From the NCBI RefSeq assembly GCF_002812205.1, contig NZ_NPEA01000016.1, positions 1 to 18,855 of the forward strand: a stretch of 18,855 bases of DNA, given 5' to 3'. Below the pieces are notes generated by a model. That model ran no database searches. It was not told the DNA's origin and was given only the letters and a program-made list of their open reading frames with translations. Positions within the stretch are counted from its first letter, which is position 1. Each line of letters starts with the position of its first letter. Below, piece by piece: positions 1-6,982 of the stretch. This DNA is from Leptospira neocaledonica. GTDB taxonomy: Bacteria; Spirochaetota; Leptospiria; Leptospirales; Leptospiraceae. The position numbers and the translations under genes were made by a program.

Positions 1-1
1 T

Positions 2-61
2 TGCGCGGTCTGCAAATCATACTTTTCTTTTGACGTTACCGGAAAGCGACTGATATCTTAA
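2..61 (+). CDS. Possible 3' end of the c0 cassette gene (partial)
   Basis: A frame open from the window edge ends at TAA (59-61), 13 bases before attC-0, the usual place for a cassette gene to end. It would encode a tail of 19 residues ending in TGKRLIS. A second frame is also open until about base 50, so the choice is uncertain and no function can be given. Confidence 0.3.
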   Translation, partial: CAVCKSYFSFDVTGKRLIS

Positions 62-74
62 TTACGTCCACTGC

Positions 75-227
75 GTCTAACTATCGGCTTATCGCTGCGC
101 TTCGAGATTGCTACGCAACTCTCGCTTGGGCTGCGCCAAATTTTGCTTTGTCACTCATCTTGCAAAGCAAGCTTCGTGCCAAGTGCTTACGCACGCGCAA
201 AACGTCGATAACCCTTGGTCGTTAAAC
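75..227 (+). repeat. attC-0 (owned by cassette c0)
   Basis: R'' is GTCTAAC (75-81) and the local R' is GTTAAAC (221-227). The two do not match each other; the R' belongs to the next cassette. L'' GGCTTATCG faces L' CGATAACCC, a pairing with one mismatch. The inner stem TTTTGC/GCAAAA and hairpin GTGC-TTAC-GCAC are intact. Confidence 0.93.
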
Positions 228-241
228 GCCATAGCAAAATT

Positions 242-1111
242 ATGATTAACTTCCAATTTCAGGATTATTATCGCTTCTTTGTTTCCTTAGGGATAATTCT
301 CATTTCGTTGGCATTTATTGTGCCTTGGCTATTTTTGAAGAACGATTTCGATATAATTATTCCACTAGATAAATACAATTCACTTTCGGAAGCAGGAAAA
401 AAGATCGTTGATTCTAAACTTTCACTAATATCATACATATATATTTGGATGCCATATTACTTTTTTGCTTCAAGTTTTTTTGGCTTAGTTTCATTGACTT
501 ATGGTTTACTAAATTGGAAGAAAGGGCAGAAGGTAATAGACTTGGAGATAGCAGAAAAACTTCGAACATTTCAAGAAAATACTACCCTAGTTAAAGAAAG
601 TGAAAGGAAAGATATTGTTAAAAGTATAATTGCTTCAGAATATAATATTAAAAATAAAGAGAGTCTAAACGTAAAAATTCAGAAATATGTCGATGTAGAA
701 CGGCAAATCATTAAGATTCTGTTAGAATTTAATAGCTTTAATTATTCAATTCTAACAGAGCGAAAGGTGGGAGAACATTATTTCGATGCTATTCTTATCC
801 CTACTAATAAATTACAATATGAATGTATCGTTAGCGTGAAGTATTTAACTAAAAAGTTAGATACCAATAAACTTCAGGAAATTATTACAAATAACCTCGC
901 ATTAAAATCTGCATATTCAAGTGTAATGAATAGCCTACCGCTATTGCTGAATATCATTGTTGTTCCAACAAAGACCAGTGATGATACGAAAGTCGTCGAT
1001 AAATTTGAAAAAGACGAAAAACTAAAAAGAGTAAAAACTGTGCTAATCGCCGAATCGGAGATTAACGATTTATCCGATTTAGGCCACCTTGCTGACAGAT
1101 TAAAGCTGTGA
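242..1111 (+). CDS. Two-TM membrane protein with possible restriction-endonuclease-like domain (cassette c1)
   Basis: This is a 289-residue protein. I start at the ATG at 242, because the open frame further upstream is only attC sequence. No clear Shine-Dalgarno is visible. Two hydrophobic segments are seen: about residues 12-32 and about 65-90. A charged, coiled-coil-like stretch follows, then a domain with strand-like pattern FDAIL...ECIVSVKYL near residues 180-205. The spacing of an Asp, a beta-strand and a Lys resembles the PD-(D/E)XK nuclease core, but the position before the Lys pair reads S-V-K rather than E-x-K. The core would therefore be degenerate if the resemblance is real. I do not recognise the full-length family. 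Stop TGA lies 17 bases before the attC. The membrane topology is well supported, the nuclease idea only weakly. Confidence 0.82.
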   Translation: MINFQFQDYYRFFVSLGIILISLAFIVPWLFLKNDFDIIIPLDKYNSLSEAGKKIVDSKLSLISYIYIWMPYYFFASSFFGLVSLTYGLLNWKKGQKVIDLEIAEKLRTFQENTTLVKESERKDIVKSIIASEYNIKNKESLNVKIQKYVDVERQIIKILLEFNSFNYSILTERKVGEHYFDAILIPTNKLQYECIVSVKYLTKKLDTNKLQEIITNNLALKSAYSSVMNSLPLLLNIIVVPTKTSDDTKVVDKFEKDEKLKRVKTVLIAESEINDLSDLGHLADRLKL

Positions 1112-1128
1112 TAGAATTTTGCAACGGC

Positions 1129-1270
1129 GTTTAACTTTCGGCTCTGACGCATCGCTTCGGGATTGTTTCACAACCCTCGCTCGGCCTTCGGCACATTTTG
1201 CTTCTGTCACTCATCTTGCAGAGCAAGCCTCATGCCATTGCAAAACGTCGTCAAGCCTTGGTCGTTATAC
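1129..1270 (+). repeat. attC-1 (owned by cassette c1)
   Basis: R'' GTTTAAC (1129-1135) is the exact complement of c1's own start, GTTAAAC at 221-227, and not of the local R' GTTATAC (1264-1270). L'' GGCT-C-TGACG pairs with L' CGTCAAGCC, leaving a C unpaired. Inner stem TTTTGC/GCAAAA. Left hairpin GGG-A-TTG/CAA-CCC. Shorter central loop type (142 bp). Confidence 0.95.
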
Positions 1271-1325
1271 GAAACGGTCAAAAATATTCGTAGTCAAAAA
1301 CGACCTTTTCAAGCCACTTGAAGAA

Positions 1326-2060
1326 ATGAAAAGTAAAACTATATTACTAATCGCTTCCGTATTTTTTGGAATATTTATTGCACTAGTAAGAGCCTTGTTT
1401 CAGAAGAATTTGGAAAGTCAAAATTTCATATTGTTGCTTTCAGCAATTTCTTTATTAACATCTATAATACTATTCAGAGTCTCCTATAAGAAATATAAAA
1501 TAGACTATAGTGGATCGAAAAATGGGTATAGAACTTTAAACAAAATTAAATTCGACAAGGAAGCGAAAAATAAATCGATCTACAAATTTGATTATTCAAT
1601 TGAGTTTGATGACGTGGCTAAATATCAAAAATTTCTTCAAACTCAATTTCCGAAATATATATTAATTTCTTCTTTCCTTCTATATACTATCGTAAGTGTC
1701 TTAATTTTATTTGGGGTCTTTGAATATAATGCTAATATTAAATATTTTTCCTTATCCGTTGCTATAATAGCTTTATATTTTCTATCAAAAACAACCGGAA
1801 AGATTTCGAATCTTGATATTTACACTGGCGTTACGAAGTTAGGAAAATTTGAATTTTCGTTTGATGAAGTAGGCTTTACAAGATCAAATGCATTTTTTAA
1901 TTCATTCTATAACTGGGAAATTATCGCTTCTTTTATTTTGACTGAAGAATATTTATACCTTATGTTTTCTCGCTTCGAAGGGATTATTATTCCTATTGGA
2001 AATATTCCGAAAAATATCAATGAAGAACTTGTACGAGTCATTAATGACCGCTTCGTCTAA
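1326..2060 (+). CDS. YcxB-like membrane protein (cassette c2)
   Basis: This is a 244-residue protein starting at the only in-frame ATG after the attC (1326). Hydrophobic segments lie near residues 4-24 and 32-54, then about 115-137 and 140-158. The C-terminal part reads as a strand-rich cytoplasmic domain with FYNWEIIASFILTEEYLYLM followed by an IIPIG motif. This fits the YcxB-like family pattern, in which a Trp-containing strand and a 'phenylalanine/isoleucine-IP' motif occur near the end. The biochemical role of that family is not established. The stop codon TAA (2058-2060) lies inside the R'' box, so the last residues are encoded by recombination-site sequence. It is alone in its cassette. 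Confidence 0.85.
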   Translation: MKSKTILLIASVFFGIFIALVRALFQKNLESQNFILLLSAISLLTSIILFRVSYKKYKIDYSGSKNGYRTLNKIKFDKEAKNKSIYKFDYSIEFDDVAKYQKFLQTQFPKYILISSFLLYTIVSVLILFGVFEYNANIKYFSLSVAIIALYFLSKTTGKISNLDIYTGVTKLGKFEFSFDEVGFTRSNAFFNSFYNWEIIASFILTEEYLYLMFSRFEGIIIPIGNIPKNINEELVRVINDRFV

Positions 2061-2222
2061 CTATCGGCTCTGACGCAGCGCTTCGGGATGCTTACGCACC
2101 CTCGCTTGGCCTTCGGCACATTGGCTCCAGTCACGACTTTTGCAGAGCAAAAGGTCGCGCCTGTCCCTAACGTCTCTCCGAGGCTCAGGGTCGCCAACGT
2201 CGTCAAGCCTTGGTCGTTAGCC
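2055..2222 (+). repeat. attC-2 (owned by cassette c2), longest site
   Basis: R'' GTCTAAC (2055-2061), local R' GTTAGCC (2216-2222). L'' GGCT-C-TGACG pairs with CGTCAAGCC. The inner stem is of the TTGGC/GCCAA type. The apical hairpin is extended to CTTTTGC-AGA-GCAAAAG, and the right arm is larger than in other sites, which makes this the longest at 168 bp. The first seven bases overlap the stop of the c2 gene. Confidence 0.95.
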
Positions 2223-2259
2223 GAAATGTGGTCAAAAAAATGTATAAAGAGGAAGAAGA

Positions 2260-3033
2260 TTGATAACAATATATAAATCAAGTAATTACCAGGAAATAGA
2301 GCTATTTAGGTCAGTTCTTGATAGTGAAGAAATTAATTCTTTTGTTAAAGGGAACGAACTGAATGCTCTAAAATATGCATTACCAGAGAATGATGCACTA
2401 GTAGAACTATGCGTTGCTGAGAAAGATTTGTTATCTGCTCTTTACTTGCTAAAACTTCCATTGACTGAAGAGTTATTGGAAATTATACAAGGATTCTCTA
2501 AGTTTAATCATCCGAATGATAATATTGATAACTCGAAAACAAAAAATCAAGGCTTCGGAAATATAGGTCTTTTAACTATTTCCATATTGATTGTGGGTAT
2601 AGTTGCTTTACTAATAAACTACTTTGATATTAAAGCTAAGTATAATGCTCTAAATTTAGATTTAAATTCTGATTTGCATGTATATTCTGAATACGATAAT
2701 GTTGAAAACTGTATTCTTTCATATTACAAACAGAATGATAAATTGAGTTCATGGATATGCTACGGTGAAGACGGTCAGCCGATTAGTAATAAGTCGTACG
2801 ATAATCATGGAAAAATAGACGTTTATTTTTTCCATGATACCCCTTCGAAAAATTTCGATCACTATATAGGGTATGACGTTAATGGATTAAAGACCTCAGA
2901 AGGCTTTGATACAGATCACGATGCTAGATTCGATAAAACTGTTTATTTTGATGAATTAGGAAAAGAAATTAGATCTGAAATAGATCGTAATTCGAACGGA
3001 AGAATAGAAAAATCGGAAATTATAAATAAGTAA
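2260..3033 (+). CDS. DUF2007-type domain + TM helix + EF-hand-like tail (cassette c3)
   Basis: This is a 257-residue protein from a TTG start at 2260. It is chosen because AGAGGAAG lies 5-12 bases upstream and the family starts exactly here. Residues 1-70 match the DUF2007 pattern ('putative signal-transducing' small domain): an opening IYKSSNYQEIELFRSVLDSE, a central VELCVAEKDL and a final ALYLLKLP. A membrane segment follows at about residues 99-121. The C-terminal part has Asp-rich repeats: DTDHD near residue 218, and a textbook 12-residue EF-hand loop, DRNSNGRIEKSE, with acidic or amide residues at positions 1, 3, 5, Gly at 6, Ile at 8 and Glu at 12. By inference, an outside or periplasmic calcium-binding segment is tethered to a small inner domain. 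Domain calls are from pattern memory. Confidence 0.85.
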   Translation: MITIYKSSNYQEIELFRSVLDSEEINSFVKGNELNALKYALPENDALVELCVAEKDLLSALYLLKLPLTEELLEIIQGFSKFNHPNDNIDNSKTKNQGFGNIGLLTISILIVGIVALLINYFDIKAKYNALNLDLNSDLHVYSEYDNVENCILSYYKQNDKLSSWICYGEDGQPISNKSYDNHGKIDVYFFHDTPSKNFDHYIGYDVNGLKTSEGFDTDHDARFDKTVYFDELGKEIRSEIDRNSNGRIEKSEIINK

Positions 3034-3054
3034 ATCGTATACTGACCACACTTC

Positions 3055-3207
3055 GGCTAACTATCGGCTCTGACGCAGCGCTTCGGGATGCTTACGCACC
3101 CTTGCTTGGCCTTCGGCACATTTCGCTTTGTCACTCGTCTTGCAAAGCAAGCCTCGTGCCAAGTCCTTACGGACTCGCGAAACGTCGTCAAGCCTTGGTC
3201 GTTATGC
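3055..3207 (+). repeat. attC-3 (owned by cassette c3)
   Basis: R'' GGCTAAC (3055-3061), local R' GTTATGC (3201-3207). This site shows every helical element clearly: L'' GGCT-C-TGACG with CGTCAAGCC, hairpin GGG-A-TGC-TTAC-GCA-CCC, mini-hairpin GCC-TTC-GGC, inner stem TTTCGC/GCGAAA, apical hairpin CTTGC-AAA-GCAAG and right hairpin AGTCC-TTAC-GGACT. Confidence 0.96.
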
Positions 3208-3243
3208 GGACAGTTTGGCTAAATCTACTGTAGAAATAAAGGG

Positions 3244-3277
3244 TTGACAATGTAACCCATTAGGTTACATTTGTAAC
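3244..3277 (+). promoter_or_regulatory. Promoter and operator of the c4 higBA operon
   Basis: A consensus -35 hexamer TTGACA is at 3244-3249. It is followed by a perfect dyad TGTAACC (3251-3257), 5-nt spacer, GGTTACA (3263-3269), and a third half-site TGTAAC (3272-3277). The dyad overlaps the -35/-10 spacer and likely -10 region (TACATT, about 3266-3271), the right place for autorepression by the HigA antitoxin or HigBA complex, which is how this family is normally controlled. A start of transcription about 7 bases after that -10 would be within a few bases of the TTG start at 3279, so the message would have almost no leader. The -10 assignment is tentative. Confidence 0.75.
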
Positions 3278-3278
3278 A

Positions 3279-3557
3279 TTGATAATTTCCTTTAAACATA
3301 AGGGTATTGAACAGTTTTTTGAAACTGGTAGTAAGAAAGGAATACAAGCAGATCACGCTAGTAAATTAGCTAGACTTCTAGATAGATTAGATTCATCTAC
3401 TTCACCGAAGGACATGGATTTGCCCGCATACAGGTTGCATACTCTAAAGGGACGAGAAAAAGGTAGGTGGTCAGTATGGGTAAACGGAAATTGGCGCCTT
3501 ACTTTTGAATTTGAAGGCGAAAATGTTATATTGGTTGATTATGAGGACTATCACTAA
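3279..3557 (+). CDS. higB: HigB toxin, RelE/ParE-superfamily mRNA interferase (cassette c4)
   Basis: This 92-residue protein has the full length of the HigB family. HigB is a ribosome-dependent endoribonuclease that cuts translated mRNA and is neutralised by HigA. Recognisable stretches are the start SFKHKGIEQFFETGSKKGIQ, the DLPAYRLHTLKG segment, GRWSVWVNGNWRLTFEF and the ending VDYEDYH. Basic and aromatic residues of the beta-sheet active face (Arg, Trp, Asn-Trp-Arg) are all present, so the toxin looks intact. The TTG start at 3279 gives the family-typical N-terminus, but there is no Shine-Dalgarno; translation may be leaderless or weak. Toxin gene first, antitoxin second, 11 bases apart, is the usual hig order. 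Confidence 0.93.
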   Translation: MIISFKHKGIEQFFETGSKKGIQADHASKLARLLDRLDSSTSPKDMDLPAYRLHTLKGREKGRWSVWVNGNWRLTFEFEGENVILVDYEDYH

Positions 3558-3568
3558 GGAAAGACTTT

Positions 3569-3856
3569 ATGAATAAAAGAAAACCTACTCATCCTGGTGA
3601 GATTTTATTAGAAGATGTGATAAAGCCTCTAGGATTAACTATAACTGAGGCTGCGAAAGATTTAGATGTGTCTCGTAAAACTCTTTCAGAAATTGTGAAT
3701 GGAAAAAGTCCTGTTACGCCTGAAATGGCTGTGAGAATTGCTATTGCTACAAATACTTCTGCAGAGAGCTGGCTGAATATGCAGACCAAATTAGATTTGT
3801 GGACCGCGATGCAGGAAAAACCTAAAAATATAATTAAATTTCCTATTTCAGCATAG
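3569..3856 (+). CDS. higA: HigA antitoxin, XRE-family DNA-binding protein (cassette c4)
   Basis: This 95-residue protein starts at ATG 3569, with AAGGA (3556-3560) overlapping the higB stop codon. The N-terminal THPGEILLEDVIKPLGLT and the helix-turn-helix (about residues 24-62, with VSRKTLSEIVNGKSPVTPEMA) are hallmark HigA sequences. The C-terminal SAESWLNMQTKLDLW helix contacts the toxin in known family members. It binds HigB and represses the operon, most likely through the TGTAACC/GGTTACA dyad just upstream. The pair forms a self-contained addiction module within one cassette. It appears complete. Confidence 0.94.
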   Translation: MNKRKPTHPGEILLEDVIKPLGLTITEAAKDLDVSRKTLSEIVNGKSPVTPEMAVRIAIATNTSAESWLNMQTKLDLWTAMQEKPKNIIKFPISA

Positions 3857-3883
3857 TAATTTTTCATAATAAGCCAAACCGTC

Positions 3884-4033
3884 GCATAACTATCGGCTTG
3901 GCGTTGCGCTTCGGGATGCTGCGCACCCTCGCTCCAGGCTTCGCCACATTTCGCTTTGGCACTCGTCTTGCAGAGCAAGCTCATGCCAAGTGCTTCGCAC
4001 TCGCGAAACGTCGTCAAGCCTTGGTCGTTATGC
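3884..4033 (+). repeat. attC-4 (owned by cassette c4)
   Basis: R'' GCATAAC (3884-3890), local R' GTTATGC (4027-4033). L'' GGCTTGGCG faces CGTCAAGCC, with a G.T pair in place of a Watson-Crick pair. Mini-hairpin GGC-TTC-GCC. Right hairpin AGTGC-TTC-GCACT. Inner stem TTTCGC/GCGAAA. Confidence 0.95.
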
Positions 4034-4052
4034 GCCAGGCCCAAATATTCTT

Positions 4053-4928
4053 ATGTACGAAATATATAGTGACGAAACAGGACATGAAAAGTTTCGAGGA
4101 ATTGGTTCCATCAGTGGGCATAGAGATAATATAGCGGAACTAAGAAAAGAACTATCACAGATACTGACGGGTCATGCTGTAACTAGTGTTGAATGGAAAA
4201 ATATTACTGGAGATAGTAAAAAAGAAAAGGCAGCCATTGCAATGGCGCAGGCAGTCATTAATTACGCCCATAAGCTAAAAATTCGTGTCGATATTCTATT
4301 ATGGGATTGTTGAGATAGCAGGCATACTATTGCGGGAATTGATCATATAAAGAATCTTGAATATATGTATTATAAACTTTTACGCTGGGTAAAGCAGCAA
4401 TGGTTACATGGCGGAGAAGAATGGTGTTTTTATCCCGATGAACACACCGGAATAAATTGGGAGAGTATTATTGAAGTAATCGAAAATACCGATTTACATA
4501 AAAAAAAGGACTTCGCTCCGGAACTATTCGATATTTTTCCGAAGAGGAGATTCATCAGAGTTCAAGATCATGCTCAAGTCATTTCCGAGAAAGAACCTCT
4601 TGTACAAGCTATAGATTTATTTTCCGGTTTACATCGATTTAGCAGAGAAAATGGAGATCTGATATTTACAGAAATATTCGGTGAGCAAGATCAACACACT
4701 TTCTTCGAGCCAATTGCAGATCCGGAAAAGATTTCTCGAGGTAATAGGAGTAAGATTACTGTTTTTCATAAAGTTTATAAAGCCTGTTCGGATAAAAGTA
4801 TGTATATTTCTTTTAAAGAACGAAGATATTTGTGGTCCCGGAAAAAAGAAAAGAATATGAATTTTTGGTTTTATGAGCCAATGGGCGAATTAGATAAAGC
4901 TCCTAAAAAGGGTGGGCCCAGCGCATAA
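4053..4928 (+). pseudogene. DUF3800 protein gene interrupted by an in-frame TGA (cassette c5)
   Basis: Reading from ATG 4053, the frame MYEIYSDETGHEKF continues to a TGA at 4311-4313. It then goes on without any frame change, with DSRHTIAGIDHIKNLEYMYY, to a TAA at 4926-4928. The join is seamless, so a single nonsense change splits a product of about 290 residues. DUF3800 proteins have a predicted RNase H-like fold with acidic residues. The early YSDETG motif, the DSRH segment directly after the stop and AIDLFSGLHRF near the end all fit that family. The N-terminal piece alone is 86 residues. An ATG at 4365 could start the second piece (187 residues), but no Shine-Dalgarno precedes it. The final stop codon lies in R''. 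It could be a true pseudogene, a sequencing error, or a rarely read-through stop. Confidence 0.82.
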
Positions 4929-5063
4929 CTATCGGTGCTTCCGCTACGCTTCGAGCTCGCTAACGCGACTCTCGCTCGGGCTTCGCCACATTTGCTTCTG
5001 TCACTCGTCTTGCAGAGCAAGCCTCGCGCCATTGCAAACGTCGGAACACCTTGGTCGTTAGAC
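4923..5063 (+). repeat. attC-5 (owned by cassette c5)
   Basis: R'' GCATAAC (4923-4929) overlaps the stop codon of the c5 gene. Local R' GTTAGAC (5057-5063). L'' GGTG-C-TTCCG pairs with CGGAACACC, with one extra C. Left hairpin GAG-C-TCGC/GCGA-CTC. Inner stem TTTGC/GCAAA. Short-loop class (141 bp). Confidence 0.95.
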
Positions 5064-5165
5064 GAAATAACCATAAAGTTTAACGTATTAGCTAAAGTTC
5101 TATTCTGTTTTCTAAAGAATTTGTTTTTAAGCTTATTTATCGGGAAAATATAAAAAGCATTCATT

Positions 5166-5567
5166 ATGGAACTAATTTTCGAAATAGTATGGGTGATAAT
5201 TGTTGAAGTGTTTGGAAAATACATAACTGATTCGATAACCAAGGACGTTATGGTGATATTGAGAAGATCGAAGTTTATGGAATCTTTCTTTTCTGTCATT
5301 GGATATATTATCTTTGGATCGATAGTAGGTTATGTGAGCATGCTTGTTTTTCCAAAGTTTTTGCTTAAAAACCATAGCTTGCAAATGGCAAATTTGGTTT
5401 TTATTCCGATTATTTCCGCATTAATAATTTGTTTTGTCAGCAATTGGCGTAAAAAGCTTCCTCTTTTTAAAATAGAATTTGAAATATTTATTTCTGCTTA
5501 CGTGTTTGCTTTTACAGTATCATTTATTCGATATTGTTTTTTAGATATAACAAAACCATTTTGGTAA
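5166..5567 (+). CDS. Small polytopic membrane protein of unknown function (cassette c6)
   Basis: This 133-residue, strongly hydrophobic protein starts at ATG 5166. Likely membrane segments lie near residues 1-17, 42-63 (FFSVIGYIIFGSIVGYVSML), 75-93 and 104-124. There is no recognisable domain, no catalytic motif and no signal-peptidase site. It sits alone in its cassette after a leader of about 100 bases with no convincing Shine-Dalgarno. The leader contains only very short frames that I do not call as genes. Nothing in the sequence points to a specific role. Confidence 0.75.
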   Translation: MELIFEIVWVIIVEVFGKYITDSITKDVMVILRRSKFMESFFSVIGYIIFGSIVGYVSMLVFPKFLLKNHSLQMANLVFIPIISALIICFVSNWRKKLPLFKIEFEIFISAYVFAFTVSFIRYCFLDITKPFW

Positions 5568-5609
5568 CCCTGTTAGAGTTCTAACTTACTTGTAATGCAT
5601 GGTTACTTC

Positions 5610-5761
5610 GTCTAACTATCGGCTCTGACGCATCGCTTCGGGATGCTACGCACCCTCGCTTGGCCTTCGGCACATTTCGCTTTGTCACTCGCCTTGCGGG
5701 GCAAGTCTCGCGCCAAGTCTTTACGGACTCGCAAAACGTCGTCAAGCCTTGGTCGTTAGAC
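5610..5761 (+). repeat. attC-6 (owned by cassette c6)
   Basis: R'' GTCTAAC (5610-5616), local R' GTTAGAC (5755-5761). L'' GGCT-C-TGACG pairs with CGTCAAGCC. Apical hairpin CTTGC-GGG-GCAAG. Right hairpin AGTC-TTTACG-GACT. The inner stem TTTCGC faces GCAAAA, so one position is not paired, a sign of a partly mosaic site. Confidence 0.95.
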
Positions 5762-5787
5762 GACATTTGCAAATAAGATTAGATATA

Positions 5788-6810
5788 ATGAATTACGCTC
5801 AATTTATTCAAATAGAAGATGGTCATCAGGGTTTAATTGATAAGTTCGACTGGTTAAAAGCGAGTGGAATCGAAGACTACAAAAGAAAAGCTCTCGATAT
5901 TTTTAATCTTAAAAAATTTCCTAAAAAGAATGATTCTCAATTAATTCAACAGATCATTCCAAGAACTCCGAAAGACTTCGAAAAAAAAGAATTAACTAAG
6001 AGTTATTATATATCCAATTCAATATGCTTTATTGATACAATTAATTGGATTTTAAGTGCTGAATTTGTAGAGCAATTTAGAGTCTACGTGCCTGAAGAAA
6101 ATAAAGATACTATTGTTTTTAATTATGCAGATCTATTTCAGCATATTCTTTTTGAAGGTTTATATAATCTTGCAAGATATGAAGCCATTATATTAAAAAG
6201 AAAACCCGAATTTACTGGGTATAAAAACCCAATACATCATTCGATAGAGATGCATTTATTTGCTAAGCAAATCGTCTTTGGCCAAAGCTCATTTCATGCT
6301 TTTAGGGATAGGGAGCCAGATTTAGCAGTTTCTATTATTAGGCAAATGGTAGAAATTAGGTTACGGAATGCTTTTGGTATTTATGGACTCTATAACAGAA
6401 AACAAGACATCTTCGAACCACTCCCTATGAGTTTAATTTTCGATATTTTAAAAAAATACAAAGATAAAATTGATCTTTCAATACCATTAGAGGATATCAT
6501 TAGAATCTATGGCTGGGCAAATATATATCTCCACTCAGGGCTAAGAAATGAAATTTGGAAGATAATTTTATCTCTAAGATACTTAGATACTTTTATGACG
6601 GGCAAAAAAACTCAGGCTGGCTCAAGTGTTGATTGGGGAATTGAAACTGACCAATCAACAATCAAAAATATTCATAATGATTTACACAAATTATTTAATA
6701 ATCCAAAGGGGTTCTGGAAAAGGCTTCTATCTTTTGCTAAGAAAGAAAAATTCTACGAACTAGTGACTAGTAATCCGCAAGTTAAACTTAATAAAACAAA
6801 CGTCGTCTAA
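5788..6810 (+). CDS. Soluble protein of unknown function with HEPN-like C-terminal features (cassette c7)
   Basis: This 340-residue protein starts at ATG 5788. The open frame upstream is attC sequence. It has no signal peptide or membrane segment and looks mostly helical. The middle (about residues 180-215: FRDREPDLAVSIIRQMVEIR) and the later YGWANIYLHSGLRNEIW segment read like a conserved helical domain. N-x-x-x-H in that segment recalls the HEPN RNase motif, but the usual preceding Arg is an Ala here. The resemblance may therefore be accidental, or the site inactive. Family not recognised. The gene fills its cassette and ends in VV with TAA at 6808-6810 inside R''. Confidence 0.8.
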   Translation: MNYAQFIQIEDGHQGLIDKFDWLKASGIEDYKRKALDIFNLKKFPKKNDSQLIQQIIPRTPKDFEKKELTKSYYISNSICFIDTINWILSAEFVEQFRVYVPEENKDTIVFNYADLFQHILFEGLYNLARYEAIILKRKPEFTGYKNPIHHSIEMHLFAKQIVFGQSSFHAFRDREPDLAVSIIRQMVEIRLRNAFGIYGLYNRKQDIFEPLPMSLIFDILKKYKDKIDLSIPLEDIIRIYGWANIYLHSGLRNEIWKIILSLRYLDTFMTGKKTQAGSSVDWGIETDQSTIKNIHNDLHKLFNNPKGFWKRLLSFAKKEKFYELVTSNPQVKLNKTNVV

Positions 6811-6946
6811 CTATCGGTGCCTCCGCGCCGCTCGGGGCCTGCGTACGCAACCCGCTCGCTTGGGCTTCGCCACATTCGCTTCTGTCACTTTGTTTGCAAA
6901 GCAAACTCGCGCCATTGCGAACGTCGGAGCACCTTGGTCGTTAGGC
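6805..6946 (+). repeat. attC-7 (owned by cassette c7)
   Basis: R'' GTCTAAC (6805-6811) overlaps the c7 stop codon. Local R' GTTAGGC (6940-6946). L'' GGTG-C-CTCCG pairs with CGGAGCACC: relative to the other GGTG-class sites both sides have changed (T:A to C:G), a clear compensatory pair. Inner stem TTCGC/GCGAA. Apical hairpin TTTGC-AAA-GCAAA. Confidence 0.95.
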
Positions 6947-6982
6947 GCCATATTCTGCAATTTATTGATTTACAAGGAAACT

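Noticed and set aside
1277..1300. Direct repeat GTCAAAAA in the c2 leader
   Set aside because: Short, AT-rich and seen only here. It probably reflects composition.
1119..1325. Open frames that begin inside attC sites and run into genes (for example 1119, 3990, 5749, 6860, 11149, 17160), giving similar N-termini
   Set aside because: The shared N-terminal sequence is simply the translated attC. Better starts (ATG after the site) exist in each case.
2088..2276. Short plus-strand frames lying mostly within attC sites (2088-2276, 3898-4134, 4935-5153, 7509-7775, 10643-10891, 11090-11287)
   Set aside because: Mostly attC sequence; no Shine-Dalgarno and no family similarity.
2057..2281. Minus-strand frames across attC sites (for example 2057-2281, 4871-5299, 8959-9324, 9898-10187)
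   Set aside because: They are translations of the GC-richer attC on the reverse strand, repeated with variation at many sites. They share no start signals and no known protein.
4311..4313. TGA in c5 as a selenocysteine or tryptophan codon
   Set aside because: No SECIS-like hairpin stands out after it, and the surrounding family position is not known to hold such a residue. Nonsense mutation is simpler.
5172..5384. Minus-strand frame within the c6 gene
   Set aside because: Shadow of the plus-strand membrane protein; no independent support.
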